Shown: positions 46,566 to 58,714 of the stretch, in pieces
How positions within the stretch are numbered: position 1 is the first letter of the stretch
Layout of the letters: the number at the start of each line of letters is the position of its first letter
NCBI GenBank assembly: GCA_023053685.1
Contig: JALIGW010000001.1
Location: 228,742,434 to 228,806,433, forward strand
Reading direction: 5' to 3'
Length of the DNA: 64,000 bases
Source of the DNA: Diadophis punctatus similis
Taxonomy: Eukaryota; Chordata; Lepidosauria; Squamata; Dipsadidae
Program-made: the position numbers and the translations under genes
The notes under the pieces: generated by a model
Databases searched by the model: none
Seen by the model: the letters and a program-made list of their open reading frames with translations, nothing else
Told to the model about the DNA's origin: nothing

Positions 46566-47812
46566 CTAACTGGGTGTTTGACATTAGATCTGTATAGCAT
46601 CCAAGTTCTACTACTTTTGTCAAACTTTTGAAATGGTTTGAAATGGGCTTTGATGTTCTGTCTGTCCCATTCTGCTTCTTTTTTAAAAAAAGATCTTCAC
46701 ACCCATTCCTTCCACCCCATTGCTTGCTCAGGCCTTCCCCTATCCTGCTGCCTATAAAGGCGAGTGATTTAATGCTTCTGCAGAGATGAGGGAAGAGCTG
46801 TGTAAGCTGACAGAGCTAGGCTGATATATAAAAACACCTCCATGCCTCATAAACTTGGCTTATTATTAGCAACTGGAGTTAGATCACATAGAGTCAGAAG
46901 GTGAGTTTGAGCCATTACACTTTAATTTGTCTTTGCTTTCTTCATAGGGGAAAAAATGCCTCGAGGCAAGTTTTTGATATGTTAAAAAGAGAAGGCGAGA
47001 AGGGTGCTTTTTTAAGGATTAGCTCTGGGATTACCCCTAAAAGAGGCAATGGATTCAATGTGTGTGTGTTTAATAGGTATGTGTCAGGGAGAAATTCAAG
47101 CAATTTTGCCTTTTAACAAAGAGAGGGCAGAAGAGCTTTACTTCCTGATTTTCCCACCCTTGGTGTGGAAAACAGCTGAGGAATGGAGGCATGATTAAGC
47201 CTTTCCCTGCAAGGAATGTTTAACTTCATAGATTAAATCCTTGAAATCTTTCCAAGAATAGGATTGGCAATTGGCAAAGGTTCACGTTGTATCCTAATGC
47301 CAGCCATATAAGCTTTTCACCTTGTCTGATTGTAGGGGAAAGAGGTTATCTGATTGATAGGGGAAAAGCCTTAAGCTGCTGGTGACATTAGCAGTGAAAA
47401 TGTCAGGGTCCATAGTATGTGGTATGTCCATATGCTGTAATATCACCGTACTTAACACTATGGAACTGTAACCAAAACTTACATTGTTCTACTGTGTTAT
47501 TTTAAAACACAAATGGCTTATGTGTTATGATGGTCCCATGGAGCCTCTTGAAAAAGCCTGATTGATTACTTAACCTGCTGCTGTAATACACAAAAACCTT
47601 CAGATGCATAGTTCTTAACAGAGATTTGAATTAATGTAGCACAGTTTTCCTATCCTCTGGTTGCACGGATTTTGGTTCCCCAAATTGGCTGGGAATTCCT
47701 CTCTTCTGCACATCTTCCCTCCTTCTTGTGGTCAGATTGTATGCCTGCAGTCAAGAATTGTACTAATGACAGTGGAGACAGATGGTCAACTTATAATATT
47801 TACCGTATTTTT
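46566..47812. other. unique sequence, no gene seen
   Basis: No transposon recognised. 46740-46900 and 47290-47450 look non-repetitive and could be conserved. No exon was supported. Confidence 0.4.
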
Positions 47813-48007
47813 CGGAGTATAAGGCGCACCGGAGTATAAGACACACCTAGATTTTAGAGGAGGAAAACAAGGAAAAAAGTATTCTGAACCAAATGGTGTT
47901 GTAATATATTATTTAATAAAATACCAGTGTAGCAGAATATTTTTTGCAGCCATGTATACTTTTTACAACCATGTATGCTTTTTACAACCATGTAAACTTT
48001 TTACAAA

Positions 48008-48126
48008 CTTCAAACTTGGCAGTTTAAGACTTGTGGACTTCAATTCCCAGAATTCCTCCTCCAGTCATGCTAGCTCAGGAATGGGAGTTGAAGTCCACAA
48101 GTCTTAAACTTGCCAGGTTTGAAGAC
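48008..48126. mobile_element. palindromic MITE inside copy 5
   Basis: CTTCAAACTTGGCAGTTTAA and GACTTGTGGACTTCAATTCC pair with the complementary arm ending AACTTGCCAGGTTTGAAG. A third partial end follows at 48149. Same family as 10149 and 40098. Confidence 0.8.
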
Positions 48127-48187
48127 CCCTGAGTTAGGGGTGCAAGGGTCTTCAAACTTGGCAAATTGGTCTTCAAAGCTGTCAGGC

Positions 48188-48770
48188 GGCTCACAACAGC
48201 GGCGGTAGCAGCTCCTTAGCTGCCTCGGGAGCAGGCTTCGGCCAGCAATGGTGGCAGCGGCTTTCCTGTGGTCTGGCGGCGGCAGCGGCAGCGGCTTTCC
48301 CGTGGTCTGGTGGTGGTGGCCAGCAGTGGCGGCTGCAGCCATGGCAGCTTTGCTGTGGTCTGGCTGCAGCAGCCGCGGCGGCTTTGCTGTGGTCCGCTGG
48401 CCACAGCGGTGGCAGTGGGCAGCGGCAGCGGCAGCAGCTTTGCAACGGTCTGGCGGCGGCAGTGGTGGCTTTCCTGTGGTCTGGCGGCAGCGGTAGCGGG
48501 CAGTGGCAGCGGCTTTGCAGTGGTCTGGCGATGGTGGCAGGCAGTGGCGGTGGCAGCAGCTTTGTCATGGTCCGGCGGCGGCAGCAGCAGATTTGCCTGG
48601 TCCGGCAGAGGGGGCAGAGGGGGTAGCAGCGGCGGCGGCTTTGCCATGGTCCGGTGGCAGCAGCGGCGGCTTTGCCGTGGTCCGGCGGAGGGGGCAGCGG
48701 CAGCAGTGGCAGCAGTGGCGGCAGCGGCAGCAGCGGCTTTGCCATGGTTCAGGGGCAGTGGCAGCTTTGA
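48188..48770. repeat. GC-rich interrupted minisatellite
   Basis: Variants of a unit containing GCGGCTTTGCCGTGGTCCGG and GGCGGCAGCAGC repeat for about 580 bp. Because the units avoid stops, both strands show frames up to 206 and 184 residues, rich in G, S, A and P. Composition and repetition make a gene unlikely. Confidence 0.9.
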
Positions 48771-48979
48771 TTGGCAGTTGGAACAGTCTCATGGAATACC
48801 GCCAATCAACTGTCTGTTGCTACCCATTGTCTCCGTTGCCGCCGTTGCCTCCATTGCCACCATCGCATCAACTCCCCCCTCCCCCTAATGCAACATTCAG
48901 AGTATAAGACGCACCCAGTTTTTGACCCTCTTTTGGGGGGGGGTAAAAAGGTGCGTCTTATACTCCGAAAAATAAGGTA

Positions 48980-50190
48980 ATTAAAATAATTGTGTAAAAG
49001 TTGCTCTTATATTGTTTTTCAACGATTGTACAGATTAGTTTTATCTGCCTTTTGTTTCTCCTTTCTGCTGTAAAATTCTGAGATTTTTTTTCCTTTTAGT
49101 GTTCAAATGTTACAATAGTTTTAAGCCCTCGAAGAAACCTTTAGTCAAAGCAGATGGCAGCGTTTAGCTGACCTGGCTTGATCTTTGGAGGGTGAAAAAG
49201 GACTAAGTGGGATCAGGCCTGATTATTACTTGGAGGGGAATCCATTGGGAAATCTAGGGCTGTAGGCTAAATTGAAAGGAGGGGAGGGAGGAACCCACTC
49301 TGAAACTGGTAAAATACTTCTGTACTGCTGCTATGGGTATGTAGAAGTTGAAATTGATCCAATGGAAATGTTTTCTTGTTAAAGAAATCATTAAACGTAC
49401 CCCCCCTTTTTTAAAAAAATTCTCAGGCTCCAATCCATAGTGCCCTACATTGCTTTTCTTACTTTTTCCCAAGAAAATAATTTGAAATTGTCAATGGCAA
49501 TATCTCTATCATCCATTACAATTCTATTTTTATGCCAACTTTTAGGTTGTAATGTGGTTCTAAGCTACAAAGGTCCAAATTTTACCCTGGTATCATTGGC
49601 TTTGAGGAGTCCCAATATAGGGCTAAGGCAGTAGAGGAGAATGGATAACCAGAACGAGCATTAACTAATCTGTCTATTTAAATGATCATGGGTTTCCAAT
49701 TAATCTTCATTAATTTGATTCATGTGGGAGAAATGGTGACTCAGGTTGAATCAAAGAATATGCCCAGAAGGATTTAAGACTTTTCAAGACTCTACAGGTG
49801 CTATATCTCATTCTCAAGCTATTAGGGCTTCATGATATTTGTTCCTGGTTGCCAACATGATGCCATGTTACTTAATGTAACAGGTTAGTTAATGCCGTAA
49901 AGTTCATATTTTCTGTTCCTGTGTCCAATATATGATCAATTTACAAGTCCTACTTTGTAAAACCTGTCTTTCTACGTATTGTAACCTGTTTACCCACAAT
50001 AATTTTAGTTGGTTACTCTTATATTTAATGAAAAAAAACAACAGAATGGTGGTATTCAAATGTATCCTAACTTCTGTCAATGACATTGATTCTTCCCCTC
50101 CATTTGCAAAGTAACTAGCCGCATCTCTGAAACATTGGGGAAATCTCAAAGCAAACTGTCTGCACATTCTTGGCAGGGATGAACAACCAC
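48980..50190. other. unique sequence, no gene seen
   Basis: No recognised transposon or exon. Confidence 0.4.
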
Positions 50191-50192
50191 AC

Positions 50193-50266
50193 TGGCTCAG
50201 GAATTCTGGGAGTTGAAGTCCACAGGTTGTAAAGGGGCCATAGTTGGCCACCCCTGCTCATGGGAA
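50193..50266. repeat. half copy of palindromic MITE
   Basis: GGAATTCTGGGAGTTGAAGT and CCACAGGTTGTAAAGGGGCC match one arm of the 40098/48008 family, ending GGCCACCCCTG. Confidence 0.65.
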
Positions 50267-50403
50267 TTACAATGGGTGAACCCTAAGTGAACGATCCTTT
50301 GCAAAAGCAGAAAGTATTTGAGTGTTTTAGCACCTCAGATGGAACTGGGCTTCTTTAAACAGGTTCATGATATATATAATCAACTAATAATGTACTTTTA
50401 GAG

Positions 50404-50735
50404 CAGGGGTGTCAAACTCAAGTCCCAGGGCCCAGATCTGGCCCGCGGGATACTTAGATCTGGCCAGTAGGGCTGCCCTGGAAACAGCGGACTGGCCTGC
50501 AGTGCTTCTGCCAGCAAAAATGAAGGGGCTCCATTTTCACTGGCATAGGGTTGCGGGAGGCTGTGGCAGCCGAAAACGGAGCTCGGGAGCCTGTTTTCAC
50601 TGGCAGAGCGCTCGGGCTGCCACAGGTGCCCCCAACATCGAGCTGGCCATGTCCCCCCTGGCGACGCCCCCCTGCCCCCCTAGATCAAACACAACCCTGA
50701 TGCAGCCCTCAATGAAAACAAGTTTGACACCCCTG
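50404..50735. mobile_element. hAT element (GTGTCAAAC end, central-TA class)
   Basis: Starts CAGGGGTGTCAAACTCAAGT and ends AAGTTTGACACCCCTG, with perfect 8-bp duplication TTTTAGAG (50396-50403, 50736-50743). It is the reverse-oriented relative of 54816-55270. Termini are very well kept. Confidence 0.95.
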
Positions 50736-50743
50736 TTTTAGAG

Positions 50744-51660
50744 TATCACATGAACTGCAGTGGTAAGATCAATTCAAGATCAGGTTGAATGTTAAGATGG
50801 ATGATATCAGATGTCACTAGCTGGAGAACAATTATCCTGAACTCCTTTCTCCTCCAATCTTTGGTACTTCTGGGTCTTGTTTGGTTTTATCCTTCTCACA
50901 TGAAACTTCAAGTTGCTCTGCTCAAGTTGCTCTGCCCTTCTCACAAGAAACTTCAAGTGACTCTGCTCATGTGTTCCTGCTGCAGAATTGTAGAATTTAT
51001 TTAAGAGGTATCAAGTATCTCCTAGGTAAGAAAAGTAATGAATAGTAGCAAAGTGCTGGGAAAAAAATTGTGTGTGCCCTTAATTTTGCTTGCTTTTCTA
51101 CAGTTAGGTAGAGCACATCCTCTTCCTTGAAAGACTCAGTTGCCAGTCAGTGGGTTTCTTTAGGTGGCATTGAGGCAAGGGCATAATGAGGTCATTTGCT
51201 TTAGGCAGCAAATATTCCTGGATGAGCCTTGATCAACTGGGCTGAAATTGAGATGAAACAGATTTCTGGAGTGCAGCACCTAGATATGTGGATTTTTCAC
51301 AATGTGAGTTGAAGTTCAACACTTTGCCCTAAATCTAGTTTGCAAAGGATAAAGGAATCTTCTCTTCCACACCTCAATCGTCTGATCTCAAGATACATAG
51401 AGAAGAAACCAGCTTTCTCCATGTCCCACTTTTGCTTGGTTGAAAATATGCAGTGGTAACGGCAAAAAAGGTGTAGAATAACGTTTGTGGGGTGGAGAGA
51501 ATGAAGAAGAGGGGACTGTTTGTTGGCAAATGATCTACGTTATTTTCAGCTCATGGGCAGTAACAGGTGATATAAAGAAGTTCTCAGTGTGCGGCAGGCT
51601 CATGATATAAAAGCAACCGTTAAATTTTAGTAGCAACTAAAATAAAGGCTGTAGTACAGA
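50744..51660. other. unique sequence with a short local duplication
   Basis: ACTTCAAGTTGCTCTGCTCAAG (50905-) recurs partly near 50950 (CTTCAAGTGACTCTGCTCA). Otherwise nothing recognised. Confidence 0.4.
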
Positions 51661-51685
51661 AGTGTGTGTGTGTTTGTGAGATGGA

Positions 51686-51808
51686 GAAGGAAGGAAGGGA
51701 AGGAAGGGAGGAAGGAAGGAAGGAAGGGAGGGAGGAAGGAAGGGAGGGAGGAAGGAAAGAAGGAAGGAAGGAAGGAAGAAAGGAAGGAAGGAAGGAAGGA
51801 AGGAAGGA
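51686..51808. repeat. (GGAA)n microsatellite
   Basis: Purine-only tract of GGAA/GGGA units, about 120 bp. Frames across it are not genes. Confidence 0.98.
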
Positions 51809-51812
51809 AAAA

Positions 51813-52480
51813 TTAATAGGAACATATTTAATTGCAGATATGAAGCTTACGCTTTCGTTACAGAAAACCCCCAGTTCCCATTCTATGTATTTTTTTTGCC
51901 AGAGCAGTGTTGCAGAACTGAGATTCTTATTCCTTCACCATCTTTATTTCCCAAGCAATGCTTGAAAACAATCTGACTTCATTCTCAGTGCCACATGGTA
52001 CTGAGAACCAAGGAGCAAAAATCACTGCCTTGCCATAGGACTTGCTACAATAGCAACAAAACCCTTCGGCTTCCCATTCCATGCAAAAAAAGAAGTGAAA
52101 TAAATGATATGCAGCATGGGGAGAGGAAGAAGGAGAGGGAGGGAGGGAGAGGAGAGAGAGCTTTTGTGGATGGGGGAATTGAACAGGGAACAAGCCATCT
52201 TCCCTCTTGAAAGACTTGTTGGGATGGCTGCAGGATAAGTTGAGACAAAAGTTTCATCAGATCATTAACAACCCTACCCCAATGTTTCACAGAGCCATTG
52301 TTTCTTATAGAAAAAAGTTCTGACATCGTTTTGACCACAGCTGGCTCAGCTGCTTAACAGGGATAATGCCATAGAGATACCATGGCGATACTAAGCTGAG
52401 TGAGGTGCCCTGAGCATACTTATTATGGGTCAGGATTGAGGTAGAGAGATAGTGGCTGCATTTGACAATTGCTATGTGCA
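51813..52480. other. no recognised feature
   Basis: Unique sequence with a short GGGA-rich stretch at 52128-52158. Confidence 0.4.
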
Positions 52481-52485
52481 TTGGA

Positions 52486-52487
52486 AT

Positions 52488-52522
<35 letters not shown>

Positions 52523-52640
52523 CTTATTTAGTGTTCTTCTATGCCGCCCTACTCCCTGAGGACTCAGGGCGGCGTATAACATTTTAAGGAACAACTAAAC
52601 AATAAAATTATTAAAAACAATTTAAAAAGAGTTTAAAATG
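52486..52640 (-). mobile_element. L2-like LINE 3' tail, antisense
   Basis: (TTTA)n, then TATGCCGCCCTACTCCCTGA and GGACTCAGGGCGGCGTATAA, the complement of the LINE end seen at 32940-32985. Severely truncated. Confidence 0.75.
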
Positions 52641-53965
52641 ATTTTAATGATTCTTCTGCCATTTGAAGTTGGTTACAATATCTGCCAAGGAACAAATATT
52701 GTAATAATGTACTGTGAAAATCATATTGGGATAGATTAAAAAAAAGTACGTAGTCATGGTTAACTTAAGAGTTTTGATTAATGTGTGAAAACAGGACACT
52801 TGTAAAACTTGACTGGCAGTCTGAAAACACCTAAAAGAAGTTGATTGCTAGCCATCTACTGTTGATGGCAGTCTACTGCTTCCAGATTTTACTGGGTATA
52901 TCCATGAAGCTGTGAGCTGAACTTGACAGAGTTTTATATCTTAAATAAACTGGTAAAAGTTTGAGAGAACAGCACAGACCTTATTTTGTACCTAAGAAAT
53001 GGCAGTAAAAGTGACAAGTTTGTATCTTTCAGGATGATTGTGGAATGCATCATTAATTTGTCTGTCATCCTAATATTTCTGAAATTAGTTTATCTACTAC
53101 TAGTGCAGGCATGATCATTACATTTTTGAACTGCTACTTTACAACTCCCAATGGTTTTACAATTTTAATTAAGTAACGGTTCTCGCTGCTTTAATTGCAA
53201 CTAGGAAATGGTAGACCTCTTCCCCAGCTGGTGGCAGAATCTATCTATTGGAAATCAAATATAATTTGATCTCTGTCTCAGCAGTAACTTTTACAAAATT
53301 TAAACCGTGGATATGCTTCCCATGCTTCAGATTCCCCCCAGCTTAGATGCATAATATAAAGAATGATAGGTTTTCTATTCTACAGAAGTGATGAACTGAC
53401 AACAAAATGCATTTGGAACATCATTTTATTGATTAGAAAAGTTCCTACGTAAATGCACCCATATTTTGTCTTCGGCTAGAACTTGTGACTAAACTAGGTA
53501 AATGAACAAATAGCAAACATCAGAAATACTGAAGCTTGCTTGTATAAATATTCATACTAACATTTAGTCATTGTAAGCACATTATATTCCAAAAGGATTT
53601 CCTCCACTTTTTTGTGTTCTTTGGATGATTAAAAAATTAAAAAGTTTGAAGTAACGCTGATCAGAGATGCCTCTCTGGAGAGGCATATATTATTTCTTTA
53701 CCCTTTGAAGCCTAAAGCAAAGTTATTATTAGAGTTTTGTTTTTGAGAGTGCTCTCATGAGAAACCAGACTGCTTCTGTGTTCTTTGGGATTTCAAATGA
53801 CAAAGATGAGGAATTCATTATCACAGGATGTGGTGATGGCCATTGACTTTTTCAATGGCTTGGAAGGGGGGATTGGATAAATTCATGGAGGTTACTCTAT
53901 TAGTCTTGAAGTCTCCGGGTTATTTCTGGGTTGGACGTATTGTGCCTTCCCCCAAAGGTGTTTGC
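52641..53965. other. unique sequence, no gene seen
   Basis: No recognised transposon or exon. 53790-53910 recalls the CR1-type phrase in which a duplicate tail ends in GGATTGGATAAATTCATGGAG, but is too short to call. Confidence 0.4.
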
Positions 53966-53981
53966 TTGCTTGCTTGCTTGC

Positions 53982-54790
53982 TTGTTTATTTATTTATTTA
54001 ATATACCACCCATCTTGCTGTTAATCTTGGTATACAGTAATCCCTCGCTATATCGCGGTTCACCTTTCACGGTCTCGCTGCTTCAAGGATTTGCGTGGGT
54101 GGCCAGGCAGTCAGCGGCAAAGCGCGCGGCTCCGGGACTCGCAAACCTCTCCGATGAGTTCTGTGCCTGCGTGGTGGTCTCCTGCTTCAGTCTGGCAGCG
54201 GCAGGAGAGTAAAGCGGTCCGATGAGCTCTGCGCGTGCGCAGAAGGACTGCCGCTCATCAGCTGTAGGGCGGGCCGTGCTGTCAGCTTTCCCTGAGGTGA
54301 AATGGCCGTTTGCGCCAAATCGACAAGGGAACTGCCTACAAGCTCGCTCAGGAGATCAGTGCCAAGCAGCCACAGCAGACGTCAAGAGAGGGAGAGGTTG
54401 GAGGATTTTTCAGGCTTTTTTTGGGTGCCGAAAATGCAGAAGCCGGGTAGGAGGGGTTAAAAAAAAAGGTTCCTACTTCACGGATTTCACCTATCACGGG
54501 TTCTTTTTGGAACCTAACCCCCGCTAAAAACGAGGGATTACTGTATTAAATAAAATTTATTTATTTAATATACCACCCATCGAAGCTGCTCTATGCAGCT
54601 TACAATATAATAAAAAATAGAGATATAAAAGCCGTTATAAATATAAAACCCAATTAAAATGATAAAAGATCCGTTTACTTCAGTTGCAGCGGAACGAGAA
54701 TAGGAGAGGTGTGTACCTTTGTCTCCTGCTTCTGAGCACCCCAAAAATCTCTGGATGGCCACTGCCAGAAACAATATGCAAAATGAAATG
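53982..54790 (-). mobile_element. LINE 3' tails, antisense, split by Tigger
   Basis: TTATTTATTTAATATACCACCCATC occurs twice in the same direction in near-identical form (53982-54014 and 54555-54580), on both sides of the Tigger element. The second copy runs on with CTGCTCTATGCAGCTTACAA. Two stacked LINE tails or a duplication are both possible. Confidence 0.55.
54035..54543. mobile_element. Tigger/pogo-type element
   Basis: Starts CAGTAATCCCTCGCTATATC and ends AAAAACGAGGGATTACTG, between TA at 54033-54034 and 54544-54545. CTATATCGCGG and its relatives are typical of pogo/Tigger ends. Interior GC-rich, 509 bp, no transposase. Near match TGCGCGTGCGCA at 54230-54241. Confidence 0.9.
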
Positions 54791-54815
54791 AGCGGAGCCT
54801 TGGGTTGATCTAGAA

Positions 54816-55270
54816 CAGGGGTGTCAAACTTGATTTCATTGAGGGGTGCATCAGGGTTGTGTTTGATCTTGGGGGGGCTGGGGTGGGGGTGGCCAGGGTG
54901 GGCATGGCCAGCATGATGTCACTTGTGTTGGGGGGTGCCTGTGGTGGTCTGAGCACTCTGCCAGCGAAAACGGGCTCCTAAGCTCTGTTTTTGGTTGTGT
55001 TGGCCTCTTGCAACCCTCTGCCAGTGAAAACAGAGCTCGGGGGGCATGTGTGGCCCGTGCGAGCTCTGTTTTTAGCTGGGACGGCCTCCTGCAACCCTCT
55101 GCCAGCAAAAACGGAGCTCGTGGGGCCATGCATGGTCCTCGCAAGCTCCATTTTCGCTGGCAGAAGCACCACGGGCCGGTCCTTCCCTATTTCCAGGACA
55201 GTCCCGTGGGCCAGATCTAAGTACCCCATGTGCCAGATCTAGCCCCTGGGCCTTGAGTTTGACACCTCTA
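54816..55270. mobile_element. hAT element (GTGTCAAAC end, central-TA class)
   Basis: Starts CAGGGGTGTCAAACTTGATT and ends GAGTTTGACACCTCTA, between ATCTAGAA and ATCTAGCA (one mismatch). The interior repeats CTCTGCCAGCGAAAACGG-like text three times, giving tandem open frames of about 95 residues. Confidence 0.92.
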
Positions 55271-55616
55271 ATCTAGCAGGTCTATTCTGATGAGGCTGGA
55301 TGTCTAAATCTATGGTTAAATGGTTATGATGAGCAGTAAGACTGTATATCGGTTAGTATCTAGCAGTATAACTTTTTTTTAAAAAAAAGAAATATTTGAT
55401 TTCAGATGCAAAGTAAATTTTAGGCAAAGTTACTTAACTGCATTGCTCATAAGGACCATAATTGTAGACCAGAAGAATGCTCAGTCTGCAGATACATTTT
55501 TTGGTGTCCTGTTTTCAAGGGCATGAAAAACTTCCAGTATAGGAAGGAAGCTTCGACAGCTACAAAGTAGAAGATGAGACAAGTGAGAAATGTTAAGGTA
55601 TGACCTTATTGTGGAG

Positions 55617-55760
55617 AGCACAATTTATTTATTTGTTTAGCATATTTATACAGTTGCCCATCTCACAAACATGTGCATACAACATAATAGTTCAAAACTC
55701 CCTAACAATCTAATAACACTGTGCTGGCATACTAAAAAAAAAACCCTAATGAATTCAATA
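55617..55760 (-). mobile_element. LINE 3' tail, antisense
   Basis: ATTTATTTATTTGTTTAGCA then TATACAGTTGCCCATCTCAC, the complement of a common LINE end. Truncated. Confidence 0.55.
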
Positions 55761-55914
55761 GACTTATTCTTAAGTAAGAAGTTACAGAATTATGATGAAA
55801 ATAATCCCTGTACTGGTCTGAAACAAGGATAGCTTTCAATTTGAAAGCTATCCTTGTACAATAGTGGAGGGGCAGCTTGGTATTGTAATTAAGGGTCCAA
55901 GCTAGAACCTAGAA

Positions 55915-56160
55915 CAGGGGTCAGCAACCCGTGGCTCCGGAGCCACATGTGGCACTTTGGACCCCCTGCTGTGGCTCCCTGCCCCATCACTGGCTGGCCT
56001 CGCTCTCCCCTCCCTCACCTGGCCTGAGAAGGTAAGGGCAACAGCGTGAATGGAGAAGCAGCCGTGGCTGATTCTCTGGCACTGGTTGAAGAACATAGCC
56101 ACCCCCGGCCGAGGCTTCTCTTCGGGTGACCCTCTCCTTCCCCCGCCGCCACCACTGCAT
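55915..56160. mobile_element. hAT element, right end lost (GGGGTCAGCAACC end)
   Basis: Starts CAGGGGTCAGCAACCCGTGG and CTCCGGAGCCACATGTGG. The preceding 8 bases ACCTAGAA have a central TA, as in the central-TA class. No right terminus was found before the unique sequence starting near 56161. Confidence 0.75.
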
Positions 56161-58655
56161 TAACAAGCCCAACATTGAAATATCTTTTTTGTGGATTATG
56201 AGCACTTACGAAAACTGGGTGAAGGTTATTAATCTGTACTACTTTCATAATGAAACTGTCTCTCCCCATGTTAATACAGATTGAAAGGAATATCATGCTA
56301 AATCTGGGATCATCTTCACTTCCTTTGTATTAAAAAAGATTTATTTATAGAAGTGGACCACAGCCCATTAATATGCTTTTAATGTTGTCTGGAAAGCTCT
56401 GTCTGATTACTGACCTCCCCATCTCTCACTGTGCCCTACAATGAGCCTCCAGATGTCTTCCCTCTGGCTTTTGGGAGCCTTAAGTTTTTGAAGAGAAGAT
56501 AAATTCACCCTCACATGAATCTCCACTTTTGCTAATGGAACCTGATATTATAGTATTTTTAAGCAGCTACTCAGAATGGTCTCTGCTATGTGTTTCTGTC
56601 TGAATAGCCCAGGATTTAAAATGCCGGGGTGGGTGGGGGGGGAAAGCTTATTATGAAATGCTGTGTGTTGTTATTAAAAAAAACGCTATGCGATAACAGA
56701 TGGGTTTGGATGGGGGCATTGCTTATTTTGCAGATGGGATTCAGAACAATTGATCCAGCCAGTTGAACGCTGAGCCTCCTGCCTCATTGGCTCCCTCCTG
56801 CCTCTCTCTTCACCCATGCCTCTCCTGCATATATTTGATAGATGGAATGCAGGCTAGAAATGTACACATGAGCCTGCGGGTTAAAGAAGGGTGAGACGGG
56901 TGTATTGCTGATGTCATCCATCAAGCATCATCCAAAGGGCATTCTGCATTGCTGAGAATGTCACATGCTGCTCCCCCAGCTGAGAGCAATTCCATCCCTT
57001 TCTGGTAGCTGAAACATGTGTTCTTCCCTCGGAGGAAAGGCTTTCGGTGCATCCCCAGCCATATGCTCTTGAACCTTTGCGGTCAGCCTCCCGCTTTCCT
57101 TTTGTACGCCTCTCCAGGTTGCAGTTTTGTTTTCATTTGTCGGGTGCCTTCCCACCCCACTTGTATCCCTCCCTCCTTCCCCTTTTGCAGGCAGAAAGTT
57201 CTCCTGGTTTTCTTTTGGAGTTTTCTTTTGGAGTCAATACCAGGTGCCCCTGGTATTGCAGGTTTTCTAGCGGATTCAGTCAGCCTTCTTTATAAGAGCA
57301 GGCAAAATAGCACTTTGTGGGGCAGCTGCAGAGAGTGTGTTCAAAGATGCTAAAATGTGGATGGCTTCAGCTAATTTGCCTTCATTTCAGTTCCTCCCAG
57401 TGAACAGAGGCAAAAGACTACCGCAAAAAAAGGTGGTCAGAGAAAAATTAAACGGGCCAGTGTTTCCTTCTCTTGACATATCATGCAAAAAGCACATCGC
57501 CTCTGTTCTCTCGTCGTGTGTCTTCAATTCCAATAGTTTGCCCTGTGTACAATCCTCTGAATCACATGGTTGGAACAGAATGCAGCTCTTGAGGGTTAGA
57601 AGTCCTTATCTTCCATTTCCATATTGATAGTATGGGAAGTGGGGGCGGGAAAGAGCTGCTGTGGAGACAAATTTGTTCAGATCCTTTAAGGGCCTATTCT
57701 TCACCCTGCCCTCCCCACAATTTCTTCCACTTTCCTCGTCCCTGACGCAGCTTGTGCTGTTCGCATCTTTATAAAGGGGGAAACAATAGAAATGCATCCT
57801 ATTGAGAAAGAAAAACAGATTACTCTTAAGATGATAGAGGCATCTCCACATTGGTCTCTTGGATCCACCAATTTAAAACAGAGAATGCCACATGCTTTGG
57901 ACCAGCTAAATATGATCCCCCAAGGCTTGCAGAAAAATGAATATGTATTGCTTATTATTTTACAGGAACTGTAGTTCACGAATCCAAGTTGTGTGGGATA
58001 AAAATAGGTTCCAAATGTTTCTGTGTGCACAATTGACTGCAAGAAGTTCCTGCCAGTAATTATGGGCTTTTTTGTTTTTTAAAAAATGGCCACTTAAAAA
58101 TTAATTTCAATTCAGGCTGATTTATGTCTCAATTAAGTCACTATAGGGGGCAGTTGGGAAATAGCTTTATGCAGTTTCCCCAAATTCTATTCCCTGTATT
58201 GAATCAAAGTAGCTGTCATCTTCCTCATCACCTTTTTGAGGATTCTGTTGGTTCAAAGTCTCGATCCCATGTTTTTTCTAGTTCTCGGCCATATGTTGCC
58301 TCCCTTCCCTTCCCCCGGAGTCCCTCCCAGGGGCACTCTGAGTCTCTACCCTTGTTAACATTTTGCTTCTACTGCTGTAACCGATAGCTTTTTTTCTGCT
58401 ACTGGTGGTGCTGTCTTTTGACTTTGATTTCACAAATATCGCATAAATGAGCATCATTATAAGCACACACCACCTATTCAATGCGCATTGCATGACATTG
58501 TGCTTTTCCTGACATATAAAAGGGAAATATTAATCCTGGTTCAGAGTAACTTTAGCAGCGTATGCATAAAAGCAAATACCAGGTTTGCAAAATGGATGGG
58601 GAAAACGTAAGAGATGTCATTTAAATTAATAGGTTGCAGCTAATTTTTGTCCTGC
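56161..58655. other. unique sequence, no supported gene
   Basis: About 2.5 kb, less AT-rich near 56750-57700. The 111-residue frame at 57018 and the 113-residue minus frame at 57701 have no domain signals. A regulatory or untranslated region is possible but not shown. Confidence 0.4.
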
Positions 58656-58657
58656 AA

Positions 58658-58658
<1 letters not shown>

Positions 58659-58709
<51 letters not shown>
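58659..58709. repeat. (GT)n microsatellite
   Basis: About 25 uninterrupted GT units. Confidence 0.98.

Positions 58710-58714
<5 letters not shown>

Larger units (their letters stand above)
47813..48977. mobile_element. hairpin-ended TA element, copy 5, with GC-rich payload
   Basis: Ends CCGTATTTTTCGGAGTATAA and TTATACTCCGAAAAATAAGG lie between TA at 47811-47812 and 48978-48979. The right terminal hairpin (AGTATAAGACGCACCCAG, then GGTGCGTCTTATACTCC) is intact. The interior is unrelated to the other copies: a palindromic MITE followed by a GC-rich minisatellite. Confidence 0.85.

Noticed and set aside
48268..48888. 206-residue open frame on the plus strand and 184-residue frame on the minus strand
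   Set aside because: Both come from a GC-rich repeat whose units lack stops. They have no start context, domain or codon pattern of a gene.
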